In this document: piece by piece, positions 18,051-25,242 of the stretch | How positions within the stretch are numbered: position 1 is the first letter of the stretch | Layout: each line of letters opens with the position of its first letter | From: Streptomyces hyderabadensis | GTDB lineage: Bacteria; Actinomycetota; Actinomycetes; Streptomycetales; Streptomycetaceae | Length of the DNA: 64,000 bases | Reading direction: 5' to 3' | Assembly: GCF_020404845.1 (NCBI RefSeq) | Contig: NZ_JAIOJZ010000001.1 | Location: forward strand, 1 to 64,000 | Position numbers and translations under genes: made by a program | The notes under the pieces: generated by a model | What the model was told of the DNA's origin: nothing | Databases searched by the model: none | What the model saw: the letters and a program-made list of their open reading frames with translations, nothing else

Positions 18051-19178
18051 ATGACCATGGCAGGGAATCTGCGCAAGGTCACGGGGCTGGACAGGGTCGG
18101 CGGCCTCCGGAAGATGGCACGGCTGACCCGCCGACGGCCGCGGGTGGACCTGAGCCACCCCGCCCGTTCCCCGCTGGGTTCCTCGGTGGTGAACTGCGTG
18201 ACCTACCGGGACGGTGTCCGCCTGCCCGAGAGCGGCGATCCGGTCGAGGCGGTGACGCGGATGCGCGGGCGCGGGGCGGGTTTCGTCTGGCTCGGTCTGC
18301 ACGAGCCGACGGACCAGGAGTTCGCGGGGATCGCGGAGCTGTTCGAGCTGCATCCGCTGGCGGTCGAGGACGCGATCGAGGCGCACCAGCGACCCAAGGT
18401 GGAGCGGTACGGAGAGACGCTCTTCGCCGTGTTCAAGACGGTCTGCTACGTGGAGCACGAGGAACTCACGGCCACCAGCGAGGTGGTGAGCACCGGCGAG
18501 ATCATGGTGTTCGCCGGGCACGACTTCGTGATCACCGTGCGGCACGGGCGGCACGGCTCGCTGGGACCGTTGCGGGAAGGGCTGGAGTCCGATCCCGCAC
18601 AGCTCGCCAAGGGGCCGTCGGCGGTGCTGCACGCGATCGCGGACCATGTGGTGGACGACTTCCTGAGCGTCATCGAGTCGGTCCAGGAGGACGTCGACCA
18701 CGTCGAGACGGAGGTGTTCGCGGAGAACGGCGCGCGGGTCGACCCCGGCCGCATCTACCAGCTCAAGCGCGAACTCCTGGAGCTGCGGCGGGCCGTGGTG
18801 CCGCTCGGCCGGCCGCTGGAGGAGCTGGCCACGCGGCCGTTCCGGGTGGTCGACCCGGAGATACAGGCGTACTTCCGCGACGTCGCCGACCATCTGCTGC
18901 GGGCCACCGAGCAGATCGCGGCCTTCGACGAACTCCTCAACTCCATCCTCCAGGCCCACCTCGCCCGAGTGACCGTCGCGCAGAACGAGGACATGCGGAA
19001 GATCACGGCCTGGGCCGCGATCATCGCCCTCCCCACGATGGTCTGCGGGGTGTACGGCATGAACTTCGACCACATGCCGGAGCTGGGCTGGCGCTACGGC
19101 TACGGCCTGGTCATGGGCGTGATGGCCGTCGGCTGCCTGGCGCTGCACCGGGGTTTCAGGCGCAACGGCTGGCTCTGA
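18051..19178 (+). CDS. corA: CorA-family magnesium/cobalt transporter
   Basis: 375 aa. The long cytoplasmic N-terminal domain (LHPLAVEDAIEAHQRPKVERYG near residue 100) and the two C-terminal membrane helices are typical of CorA pentamers. The pore signature YGMNF lies near 335 after the first helix (AAIIALPTMVCGVYGMNF). It should mediate Mg2+ or Co2+ flux driven by membrane potential. A basic stretch, LRKMARLTRRRPR, near residue 20 precedes the domain. The ATG at 18051 has GAGGAG upstream; a second ATG two codons later is possible. It ends four bases before the convergent gene at 19183. Confidence 0.92.
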   Translation: MTMAGNLRKVTGLDRVGGLRKMARLTRRRPRVDLSHPARSPLGSSVVNCVTYRDGVRLPESGDPVEAVTRMRGRGAGFVWLGLHEPTDQEFAGIAELFELHPLAVEDAIEAHQRPKVERYGETLFAVFKTVCYVEHEELTATSEVVSTGEIMVFAGHDFVITVRHGRHGSLGPLREGLESDPAQLAKGPSAVLHAIADHVVDDFLSVIESVQEDVDHVETEVFAENGARVDPGRIYQLKRELLELRRAVVPLGRPLEELATRPFRVVDPEIQAYFRDVADHLLRATEQIAAFDELLNSILQAHLARVTVAQNEDMRKITAWAAIIALPTMVCGVYGMNFDHMPELGWRYGYGLVMGVMAVGCLALHRGFRRNGWL

Positions 19179-19182
19179 GGGG

Positions 19183-19815
19183 TCAGCCGCTCCAGGCGGG
19201 ATGCCGTGGGTCGTCGGCGCGCACCAGGACGTCGGCGGTGCCCGACGGGTCGGTCTCCTCGTCGTAGCGCTCGAAGGCGGGCAGGGTCCACTGCTCGGCC
19301 TCGGGGGTGCGGCGGCGCAGGGCGCCGGGGGTGAGGACGAGATGGACACTCAGATCGAGGGGGAACCAGTGCCGGAGCAGGAAGGGGCCGTGGAGCAGCA
19401 GCACGCCGCCGGGAGGGAGCCGGACGTAGGCGCTGCGGGTGGCCCGGTCGGTGACCGGGTCCCACAGGTCGGGCAGGACCCGCCCGTCGCCGCCGGGGCC
19501 GAGGGGGTCGAAGACCTCGCGCCACAGGGCGCCGGTGTCGTACCAGCCGCTGTAGTAGGACTCGGCGTCCCGGTGTCCGTACTCCAGGCGGAGCGAGGCG
19601 GGCCGCAGGAAGCCCTCCGTCCCGACGGCGAGCGAAGGGCGGCCGCGGACGCGCAATGCCTCACCGAGCCGTTCGGCGAGGTCGCCGGGGCGGGCGGCCG
19701 GGGCGCCGTCGAGGGCGACGCGCGTCCAGGCACTGCCGTCGGTGGGCTTCAGGTCGAGCAGTCGCTCGGCGAGCCGGTCGCCGAGCCGGTCCCAGGTGAT
19801 CGCTTCCAGTCGCAC
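19183..19815 (-). CDS. Uridine kinase-like protein lacking a P-loop
   Basis: 210 aa. The overall layout recalls uridine kinase / P-loop NTPase proteins: WTRVALDGAPAARPGDLAERL near residue 30 is where the Walker A loop should be, RPSLAVGTEGFLRPASLRLEYG near 60 resembles the substrate strand, and PGGVLLLHGPFLLR near 134 resembles the later core strand. The loop has no GK[S/T], so ATP binding in the usual way is doubtful. It may be an inactive homologue. The GTG at 19815 (VRLEAITWDRLGDRL) was chosen over an ATG nine codons upstream by family resemblance; neither has a strong ribosome site. Confidence 0.72.
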   Translation of the reverse strand: MRLEAITWDRLGDRLAERLLDLKPTDGSAWTRVALDGAPAARPGDLAERLGEALRVRGRPSLAVGTEGFLRPASLRLEYGHRDAESYYSGWYDTGALWREVFDPLGPGGDGRVLPDLWDPVTDRATRSAYVRLPPGGVLLLHGPFLLRHWFPLDLSVHLVLTPGALRRRTPEAEQWTLPAFERYDEETDPSGTADVLVRADDPRHPAWSG

Positions 19816-20038
19816 CCGCCCATGATGCGTCAGCTCCCGCACCGGCCGTCACGACGGTCGCCCCGTCGGTCGGTCGCCGCCCCCGCCCGCCTGGACGCTC
19901 GCGCATGGACCCGGGGCGCTCGGCCATGGTCACCGTGTCGGTGCGGGGGTTGACTTGGGTGATCGACGGCTGGGAGCCGAAGCGAGTCGGAGCCGTCGAA
20001 CGGGTGGGAGCTGACCGGACGGGTGGGAGTTGACGGAC

Positions 20039-20518
20039 ATGAGTGACGGACCGTACGTCGTGCTGGTGGTGCTGGGCGTGCTCGGGACCGGTCTGACGGC
20101 CGGTGTCTTCTGCGCGTTCTCCACCTTCGTCATGCGGGGGCTAGCCGCGCTGCCGCCCGCGCAGGGGGTCGCCGCGATGAACGCGATCAACAAGGCAGCG
20201 GTGAGACCGGCCTTCATGTCCGTGTTCCTCGGGACGGCGCTGCTGGCCGCGGTGACCGCCGTGGTCACGCTGGTGCTGTGGCCGGAGGATTCGGCGGTGG
20301 AGCTGCTGCTGGGCAGCGGGCTGTACCTGGCCGGGTCGTTCGGCGTCACCGTGGCGGCCAACGTGCCGCGCAACGACGCGCTGCTCCGGCTGGAGCCCGG
20401 CTCCGCGGAGGCGGCCGACCGCTGGCCCGCGTACGTGCGCGAGTGGACGGCCTGGAACCACGTCCGTGCGGTTGCCTCCGCCGCCGCGGCGATGGCGTAC
20501 GTGCTGGCCCTCGTCTGA
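20039..20518 (+). CDS. DUF1772 (anthrone oxygenase-like) membrane protein
   Basis: 159 aa with four hydrophobic segments. The pattern GVFCAFSTFVMRGLAALPPAQGVAAMNAIN near residues 25-54, with conserved NAIN and a later NVPRND near 108 and WTAWNHVRAVAS near 134, is characteristic of DUF1772. A few members are anthrone oxygenases that need no cofactor; most have unknown substrates. The ATG at 20039 was chosen because GGGAG lies 9 bases upstream; a TTG at 20030 is in frame. The 38 bases before the start contain a near-perfect tandem duplication including the ribosome site. Confidence 0.83.
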   Translation: MSDGPYVVLVVLGVLGTGLTAGVFCAFSTFVMRGLAALPPAQGVAAMNAINKAAVRPAFMSVFLGTALLAAVTAVVTLVLWPEDSAVELLLGSGLYLAGSFGVTVAANVPRNDALLRLEPGSAEAADRWPAYVREWTAWNHVRAVASAAAAMAYVLALV

Positions 20519-20533
20519 GTCCTTCTGCGCGCG

Positions 20534-20579
20534 GGGCGGCCCGGTCGTTCCCGCCCGACCACGCGCGGGGAGGCCGCCC
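20534..20579. terminator. Possible terminator between convergent genes
   Basis: GGGCGGCC (20534-20541) pairs with GGCCGCCC (20572-20579), and GGTCG/CGACC pairs inside. It lies between the DUF1772 gene and the convergent methyltransferase. Confidence 0.45.
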
Positions 20580-20585
20580 GACCCG

Positions 20586-21392
20586 TCACGGCTTGCGGGC
20601 CACCGCCCCGTACCCGGGGATGATCCCGTCGTCCTGGCCGGCGACCGGATCGCCCAGTTCGGGGTGCCACAGGTGCGGCACCGCGATTCCGGGCTCCACC
20701 AGGTCGAGGCCGGTGAAGAAGCGGGCGAACTCCTCGCGCGAACGCAGGGCCAGGGTGACCCCGGCGGCGCGGAGCTTCTCGGTGGCCGCCCGCGACTCCT
20801 CGGGGGTGAAGTCGGCCGTCGCGTGGGTCATCACCAGATGGCTGCCGGACGGCAGCGCGTCCAGCAGCCGGCGGACCAGGTCGTGCGCCCCGTCCTCGTC
20901 CGGGACGAAGTGCAGCAGCGCGACCAGCGACAGCGCGACGGGCCGGTCGAAGTCCAGGATCTTTCCCGCCCCCTCCAGGACGGCGTCCGGGTCCCGGACG
21001 TCGGCCTGGAGGTACTCGGTCTCCCCCTCGGGCGTGCCACGCAGCAGGGCGGCGGCGTGGGCCAGCACGATGGGGTCGTTGTCGCAGTAGACGACGCGGG
21101 CGTCGGGCGCGGTCTCCTGGGCGACCTGGTGCAGGTTGGGCTCGGTCGGTATCCCGGTGCCGACGTCCAGGAACTGCCGGATGCCCTGGCCCGCCAGCCA
21201 GCGGGTGGCACGGTGCATGAAGGCGCGGTTGACCCGCGCCATCACCGGCACCCTCGGGTCGAGGGCGAGCATCTGCCGGCCCATCGCCTCGTCGACCGGG
21301 TAGTTGTCCTTTCCGCCGAGATACCAGTCGTACATCCGCGCGGGGTGCGGCTTGCTCGTGTCGATCCCGGCGGTGCTGTGCTGCCCGGTCAT
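20586..21392 (-). CDS. SAM-dependent methyltransferase, DUF574 family
   Basis: 268 aa. This actinobacterial family has the N-terminal signature seen here, GIDTSKPHPARMYDWYLGGKDNY near residue 9 (key residues P, R, Y, GGKDN). FLDVGTGIPTEPNLHQVA near 73 is the SAM-binding loop, and VVYCDNDPIVLAHAAALL near 98 is strand 2. Streptomyces genomes carry dozens of copies, often next to XRE/DUF397 pairs as here. Their substrate is unknown. The ATG has GGGAG upstream. It lies about 100 bases downstream of the DUF397 gene on the same strand. Confidence 0.9.
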   Translation of the reverse strand: MTGQHSTAGIDTSKPHPARMYDWYLGGKDNYPVDEAMGRQMLALDPRVPVMARVNRAFMHRATRWLAGQGIRQFLDVGTGIPTEPNLHQVAQETAPDARVVYCDNDPIVLAHAAALLRGTPEGETEYLQADVRDPDAVLEGAGKILDFDRPVALSLVALLHFVPDEDGAHDLVRRLLDALPSGSHLVMTHATADFTPEESRAATEKLRAAGVTLALRSREEFARFFTGLDLVEPGIAVPHLWHPELGDPVAGQDDGIIPGYGAVARKP

Positions 21393-21493
21393 GACGCACT
21401 CCCAGGTGTTGAGTCCTCGTCGCGATGGGTGACCAACTCAGTGCCAAACAGCTTAAAATCAACAATCAAACGGACATGTGTTCCAGGACGGTT

Positions 21494-21769
21494 TCAGGAC
21501 AGAAGGAAGTCCGCCTCTCCCGCCTTCGCCCCCTGGATGAAGGCCGTCATCTCGGCCGTCGTGTAGATGAGCGCCGGCCCGTCCGGGTCGGTGGACTGGC
21601 GCACCGCGATCCGCCCGTCGGCGAGCTTCATCGCCTCCAGGCAGTTGCCTCCGTTGCCTCCGCTCCACGGCTTGTGCCAGCCCTCGCTGCCCAGGTCGCG
21701 GGCGGGCATGCCGTTGTAGATCCGCGCGCCGCGGGTCAGTGGCGGACGCTGGGGTTTGATGCGGTTCAT
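21494..21769 (-). CDS. DUF397 protein
   Basis: 91 aa. The domain core is WHKPWSGGNGGNCLEAMKLADG near residue 31 (W, S, N, C, E are the family positions), then IAVRQSTDPDGPALIYTTAEMTAFIQGAKAGEADFLL. DUF397 proteins act as small partners, probably antitoxin-like or anti-repressor, of XRE regulators with DUF5753 domains in developmental control of Streptomyces (the whiJ, bldB and abaA families). The ATG directly follows the stop of the XRE gene with no gap, so translation is probably coupled. About 20 residues of extra sequence precede the core. Confidence 0.92.
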   Translation of the reverse strand: MNRIKPQRPPLTRGARIYNGMPARDLGSEGWHKPWSGGNGGNCLEAMKLADGRIAVRQSTDPDGPALIYTTAEMTAFIQGAKAGEADFLLS

Positions 21770-22630
21770 TCACAGCTCCTTGCGGAGATCCCGGAGGATC
21801 TCCTTCGTGCGATGTGCCGTGGCGGCCTGCGCCGCCATGCGGTCCATGACCTCGAGGTGGGTCGCCACCTCGGCACGCGCGTCGAGGTAGACGGCGCCGG
21901 TCAGGTACTCGCTGTAGACCATGTCCGGGAGTTCCGGCATGGCGAATCGGAACAGCACGAAGGGCCCGTACGTGCCGGGGTGCGGCCCGCTGGAGAACGG
22001 GGCGATCTGCAGCGTCACGTTGGGCAGCTTCGTGGCCTCGAGCAGCCGGTCGATCTGGGCGCGCATCACCTCCGGCCCCCCGACGGGGCGGCGCAGCGCG
22101 GTTTCGTCCATCACGACCCACAGCCGGGGTGCGTCCTTACGGGTGAGCAGTTCCTGGCGTTGCATGCGCAGGTCGACGTGGCGCTCGATGTCGTCGGGGC
22201 GGGTCTGCCCGATGGCGCCCGAGCGCAGCACCCCGCGCGCGTAGTCCTCGGTCTGCAGCACTCCGGGGACGAAGTGGGGCTCGTAGGCGCGGATCAGGGA
22301 CGCCGCGCCTTCCAGGCTGACGTACAGCGAGAACCAGCCGGGGAGGATGTCGTGGAAGCGCTGCCACCACCCCGGCTTGTTGGCGTCCTCGGCCAGCCGG
22401 ACGAAGGCGTCGGCCTCCTCGTCGCTGACGCCGTAGGCCTTCAGCAGCAGCTGGAGGTACGGGATCTTGAGGGCGACCTCGGCCATCTCCATGCGGCGGA
22501 CCGTGGCGGGGGCGACGCGCAGGATGCGGGCGGCTTCCTCGCGCTTGAGGCCGGCACGTTCCCGCAGGTCCAGCAGGCGCCGGCCGAGTACGACCTGGCC
22601 GACCGTCGGCGCGGACCGCGGCTCGCTCAC
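21770..22630 (-). CDS. XRE-family regulator with DUF5753 domain
   Basis: 286 aa. The N-terminal helix-turn-helix covers about residues 10-65 (LGRRLLDLRERAGLKREEAARIL, APATVRRMEMAE). From about residue 100 the DUF5753 ligand or partner domain follows: YEPHFVPGVLQTEDYARGVL near 116, VVMDETALRRPVGG near 172 and YSEYLTGAVYLD near 237. These proteins pair with the adjacent DUF397 protein. The start is GTG with AGGAGG upstream. It diverges from the HATPase gene; two palindromes in the gap are candidate binding sites. Confidence 0.93.
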   Translation of the reverse strand: MSEPRSAPTVGQVVLGRRLLDLRERAGLKREEAARILRVAPATVRRMEMAEVALKIPYLQLLLKAYGVSDEEADAFVRLAEDANKPGWWQRFHDILPGWFSLYVSLEGAASLIRAYEPHFVPGVLQTEDYARGVLRSGAIGQTRPDDIERHVDLRMQRQELLTRKDAPRLWVVMDETALRRPVGGPEVMRAQIDRLLEATKLPNVTLQIAPFSSGPHPGTYGPFVLFRFAMPELPDMVYSEYLTGAVYLDARAEVATHLEVMDRMAAQAATAHRTKEILRDLRKEL

Positions 22631-22845
22631 CGCCCACCTCCTGAAGAGTCCCGAAAGAGTCCTTGCGTCCCTGTTCCCCTGTACGGACAGCCTCGGCGAG
22701 CCCCGGAGCGTCCTGGTGCGGACAGCCCGGCGGCGCCATTCGAAGGTCTGTTCGAAAACCCGGGGAGGCCTTCGACGACCTGAAGTGGCGCCGCTCGACG
22801 TGCTGTTGCGAGCAGTGTGCCACGGCCGTCCAGAACGTCACACAG

Positions 22846-22881
22846 CACTCTGCATTTTTCAGAGTGACACTTGCCAAGTGT
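22846..22881. promoter_or_regulatory. Two abutting palindromes in the XRE/HATPase divergent region
   Basis: CACTCTG-7-CAGAGTG (22846-22866, with an AT-rich centre) is immediately followed by ACACTTG-C-CAAGTGT (22867-22881). Both are perfect. They end 16 bases before the HATPase GTG. They are candidate operators for the XRE regulator. Confidence 0.55.
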
Positions 22882-22897
22882 TCACGGCGGGGCGATA

Positions 22898-23599
22898 GTG
22901 GCAAGCGTGATTCCGTCCGCGCCCTTAGGAACAGACGCCACCGCGGGCTCCCTGGGCCTCGGTGCCGCCATGGGAGCCGGCTCCTCGGGAGCCTCCGCCG
23001 CCGAGCGCCGGTTCCGTTTCGAGCTGGCCGCCCATCCGGGCTCTCCCTCACAGGCCAGACGCCTGACCCGGGCCCGGCTGAGCGGCTGGGCGGTGTGCGA
23101 GGACACCTGCGACACGGCGGCCCTGGTGGTCTCCGAGCTGGTGACCAACGCGATCGTGCACACGGCGAGCAGACACATAGTCTGCGAGCTGCACGACGTG
23201 GACGACCTGGTCCGGATAGCCGTGCGCGACGAGGGCTGCGCCCCGGGCCAGCCCCACCCCTCGGCCGATCAGCAGCCCGAGGACGAGCACGGCAGGGGCC
23301 TGCTCCTCGTCGACGCCCTGTGCGACGCCTGGGGCGCCCACGAGCACGGCCCCGGTCTGCTGGTCTGGGCCGAGCTGCCGCGCCGGGCCGAGGGACCGCA
23401 GGACCCCCTGGAGCCCCACGACGACCTGGGCTGGGGCGCCCGGCCGAAACCCGGTCCGGCGGACGACGGCGGGGACGACGGCGAGGTCGAGGCCGAGTCC
23501 CGCCGCGGCGAGGACCGGCGGGCACGGGGCGCCCGGGGGACCGGAGAGAGCCGCAAGGACCGGGAGACACTCCGCGGAACGGGGACCGCATGGCTATGA
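22898..23599 (+). CDS. HATPase_c_2 (anti-sigma-factor kinase-like) ATP-binding protein
   Basis: 233 aa. A GHKL ATPase domain of the SpoIIAB/RsbW type covers about residues 35-165: VVSELVTNAIVHTAS near 80 is the N-box, VRDEGCAP near 110 the G1 box and HGRGLLLVDALCDAWG near 130 the G2 region. The C-terminal 65 residues are Asp/Glu/Arg-rich and disordered. Such proteins bind ATP and often hold a sigma or anti-sigma partner; in this setting they accompany XRE/DUF397 modules. The GTG at 22898 was chosen because GGCGGGG lies just upstream. Another GTG is 9 bases downstream. It overlaps the next gene by 10 bases. Confidence 0.88.
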   Translation: MASVIPSAPLGTDATAGSLGLGAAMGAGSSGASAAERRFRFELAAHPGSPSQARRLTRARLSGWAVCEDTCDTAALVVSELVTNAIVHTASRHIVCELHDVDDLVRIAVRDEGCAPGQPHPSADQQPEDEHGRGLLLVDALCDAWGAHEHGPGLLVWAELPRRAEGPQDPLEPHDDLGWGARPKPGPADDGGDDGEVEAESRRGEDRRARGARGTGESRKDRETLRGTGTAWL

Positions 23600-24030
23600 G
23601 GGCTGCGTCCGGCGTCCGACCGCTCGGTCTGGACACGATGGTCCGCCTCCAGCGCGGACGGCACACCGCCGGGACACCTCTGAGACTGCCCGTGCCGGAC
23701 GGCATGACGGCGCCGCTGGGCTGCGACGCGGTGGCGGTGCCCGCCCGGCTCGGCCAGCAGGTGCTGCCCCGGCTGCCGCGCGTCGGATGCATCTACGCGG
23801 ACGAGACGCACTGGTGGTGGATCGTTCCGTCCGACTCCGACTACGCCCTGGAATGGCCCGCGCCCGCGCGCTACGCCACCGGTGCGGTCGTCCCCGGCGC
23901 CGCGCACCTGCCCGCGCTCATCCACCGCTCGGACGGCACGGTTCCCTACACGCCGCCCATCCCGCTGTATCTGGCCCTGTGCCGGCTGACGGACACGACG
24001 CCCACCTGGTCGCGGACGGTCAGCGCGTAG
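23590..24030 (+). CDS. Conserved hypothetical protein coupled to the HATPase
   Basis: 146 aa of unknown function. The sequence is natural-looking: LPVPDGMTAPLGCDAVAVPARLGQQVLPRL near residues 35-65, then GCIYADETHWWWIVPSDSDYALEWP near 72, and a proline-rich end. No signal peptide or membrane segment is visible. The WWW stretch and the overall layout are typical of a Streptomyces protein found beside XRE/HATPase modules, though I cannot name a domain. The ATG overlaps the end of the HATPase gene by 10 bases, so the two are probably translated together. It converges with the small gene at 24061. Confidence 0.75.
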   Translation: MAMRAASGVRPLGLDTMVRLQRGRHTAGTPLRLPVPDGMTAPLGCDAVAVPARLGQQVLPRLPRVGCIYADETHWWWIVPSDSDYALEWPAPARYATGAVVPGAAHLPALIHRSDGTVPYTPPIPLYLALCRLTDTTPTWSRTVSA

Positions 24031-24060
24031 GAGCCGGCGCACCGGCGCGGGCGCGGCAGG

Positions 24061-24246
24061 TCAGGCCGCCGCGTCGCCCGCTGCCTCGCCGCCGCGCACG
24101 ACGACCAGGAACATGTCCGTGGCGAGGTCCATCACGACCTCGGCGGGCAGACCCTCAAGACGCCGCGCCTGGGCGAACTCCTCCGCCGGCCAGGATCCCC
24201 GCGGTCCGCCGGCGGGAAAGCGTTCGAGCACCGTTCGCCCGTTCAC
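24061..24246 (-). CDS. Small conserved hypothetical protein
   Basis: 61 aa. The sequence is acidic and compact: GSWPAEEFAQARRLEGLPAE near residues 17-36 and VVMDLATDMFLVVV near 36-49. There is no recognised domain. The length and the SWPAEEF pattern recur, to my recollection, in small proteins beside DUF397/XRE loci in Streptomyces. The start is GTG with GGAGG 6 bases upstream. Convergent with the previous gene, it has its own upstream region of about 150 bases of lower GC that probably holds its promoter. Confidence 0.7.
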   Translation of the reverse strand: MNGRTVLERFPAGGPRGSWPAEEFAQARRLEGLPAEVVMDLATDMFLVVVRGGEAAGDAAA

Positions 24247-24401
24247 TCCGCACCTCCATGTAGCGCTGTACTCGTAGAGTTAAACGCCAACCATGGAGCG
24301 AACGCCTCGCCTGGTGATGGTACTGAGACGTAGTTGACACCCGTTCACCGCAAAGTGTGAGCGGGGTCTCGGCCGTTCGGACGTTTCCGTGACCGAGCGT
24401 C

Positions 24402-25091
24402 TCAGTCCTCGTACTCGTCGTGATAACGCACTCTCCCACTGCCCGCGGGCGCACCGAGAGCCGACGCGCGCCCCTCGGGTTTCTCCCACGCCTCCCGCCG
24501 GCCGAGCGCGGTCAGGTCGAGGAGGCTGGTGGTCGAGCCGAGCCCGTCCAGGCCGCGCTCGTACGTCGAGTAGGTGTGGAAGACCCGGTCGCCATCCCGC
24601 AGGAAGCAGCTGAGCCCCGGCCGCTCCACCAGCTCGCCCTCGTGCTCCAGGGTCACCTCGAAGTCGGTGTTGAAGTCGCTGACGTAGGACGAGTACCAGG
24701 GCAGCGTCCAGCCCATCCGCGCCTTGAACGGCAGGATCCTCGGATACGGCGCCCGGGAGACGGCCGCGAACGACGTGCCGCGGGCCCTGAGGTGCGCGAG
24801 ATGCCCGATCTGGTCCAGGAACGCCGAGCAGCTGCGGCAGCCGGCGTCCCACTCGGGCGCGAACATGAAGTGGTAGACGACGAGCTGCTCGCGGCCCTCG
24901 AAGAGGTCGAGCAGGGTGGCCTTGCCGTCACCGCCCTCGAACACGTACTCCTTGTCGACCTCCACCATCGGCAGCCCGCGCCGCTCGGCGTTGAGGGCGT
25001 CACGCGCGCGGGTGGCCGCCTTCTCCTTGGCCAGTAAGGCCTCGCGCGCCGCGCGCCAGTCCGCGCGGGTGACGATCTCGGGCAGCGACAT
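24402..25091 (-). CDS. DUF899 family thioredoxin-like protein
   Basis: 229 aa. DUF899 proteins have a thioredoxin-like fold: YVFEGGDGKATLLDLFEGREQLVVYHFMF near residue 48 is the redoxin-like core, and WDAGCRSCSAFLDQIGHL near 82 carries a CxxC at the expected active-site position. SYVSDFNTDFEV near 134 and GLSCFLRDGDRVFHTYSTY near 160 are further family landmarks. A redox role is likely but unproved. The ATG has AGGAGG upstream. Its neighbours are unrelated, so it is probably monocistronic. Confidence 0.88.
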   Translation of the reverse strand: MSLPEIVTRADWRAAREALLAKEKAATRARDALNAERRGLPMVEVDKEYVFEGGDGKATLLDLFEGREQLVVYHFMFAPEWDAGCRSCSAFLDQIGHLAHLRARGTSFAAVSRAPYPRILPFKARMGWTLPWYSSYVSDFNTDFEVTLEHEGELVERPGLSCFLRDGDRVFHTYSTYERGLDGLGSTTSLLDLTALGRREAWEKPEGRASALGAPAGSGRVRYHDEYED

Positions 25092-25242
25092 GGCTCCAGC
25101 CTCCTGTGCGACATGCGTCGTGCTTCGGTCCGACGGCCGACGGTCCGCGGCGGGCGGGGCCGTCCAGTTGGTGACCGAAGGGCGGAGCGGAACTCATCGC
25201 TGCCCGGCAAGATTCTTTTCGGTATGCGCCTGACCAGGCGTT

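Noticed and set aside
24247..24401. A possible small RNA or operator in the AT-richer gap before the DUF899 gene
   Set aside because: The gap has an ACTC-TAC-GAGT element but no clear promoter or terminator, so no feature is called.
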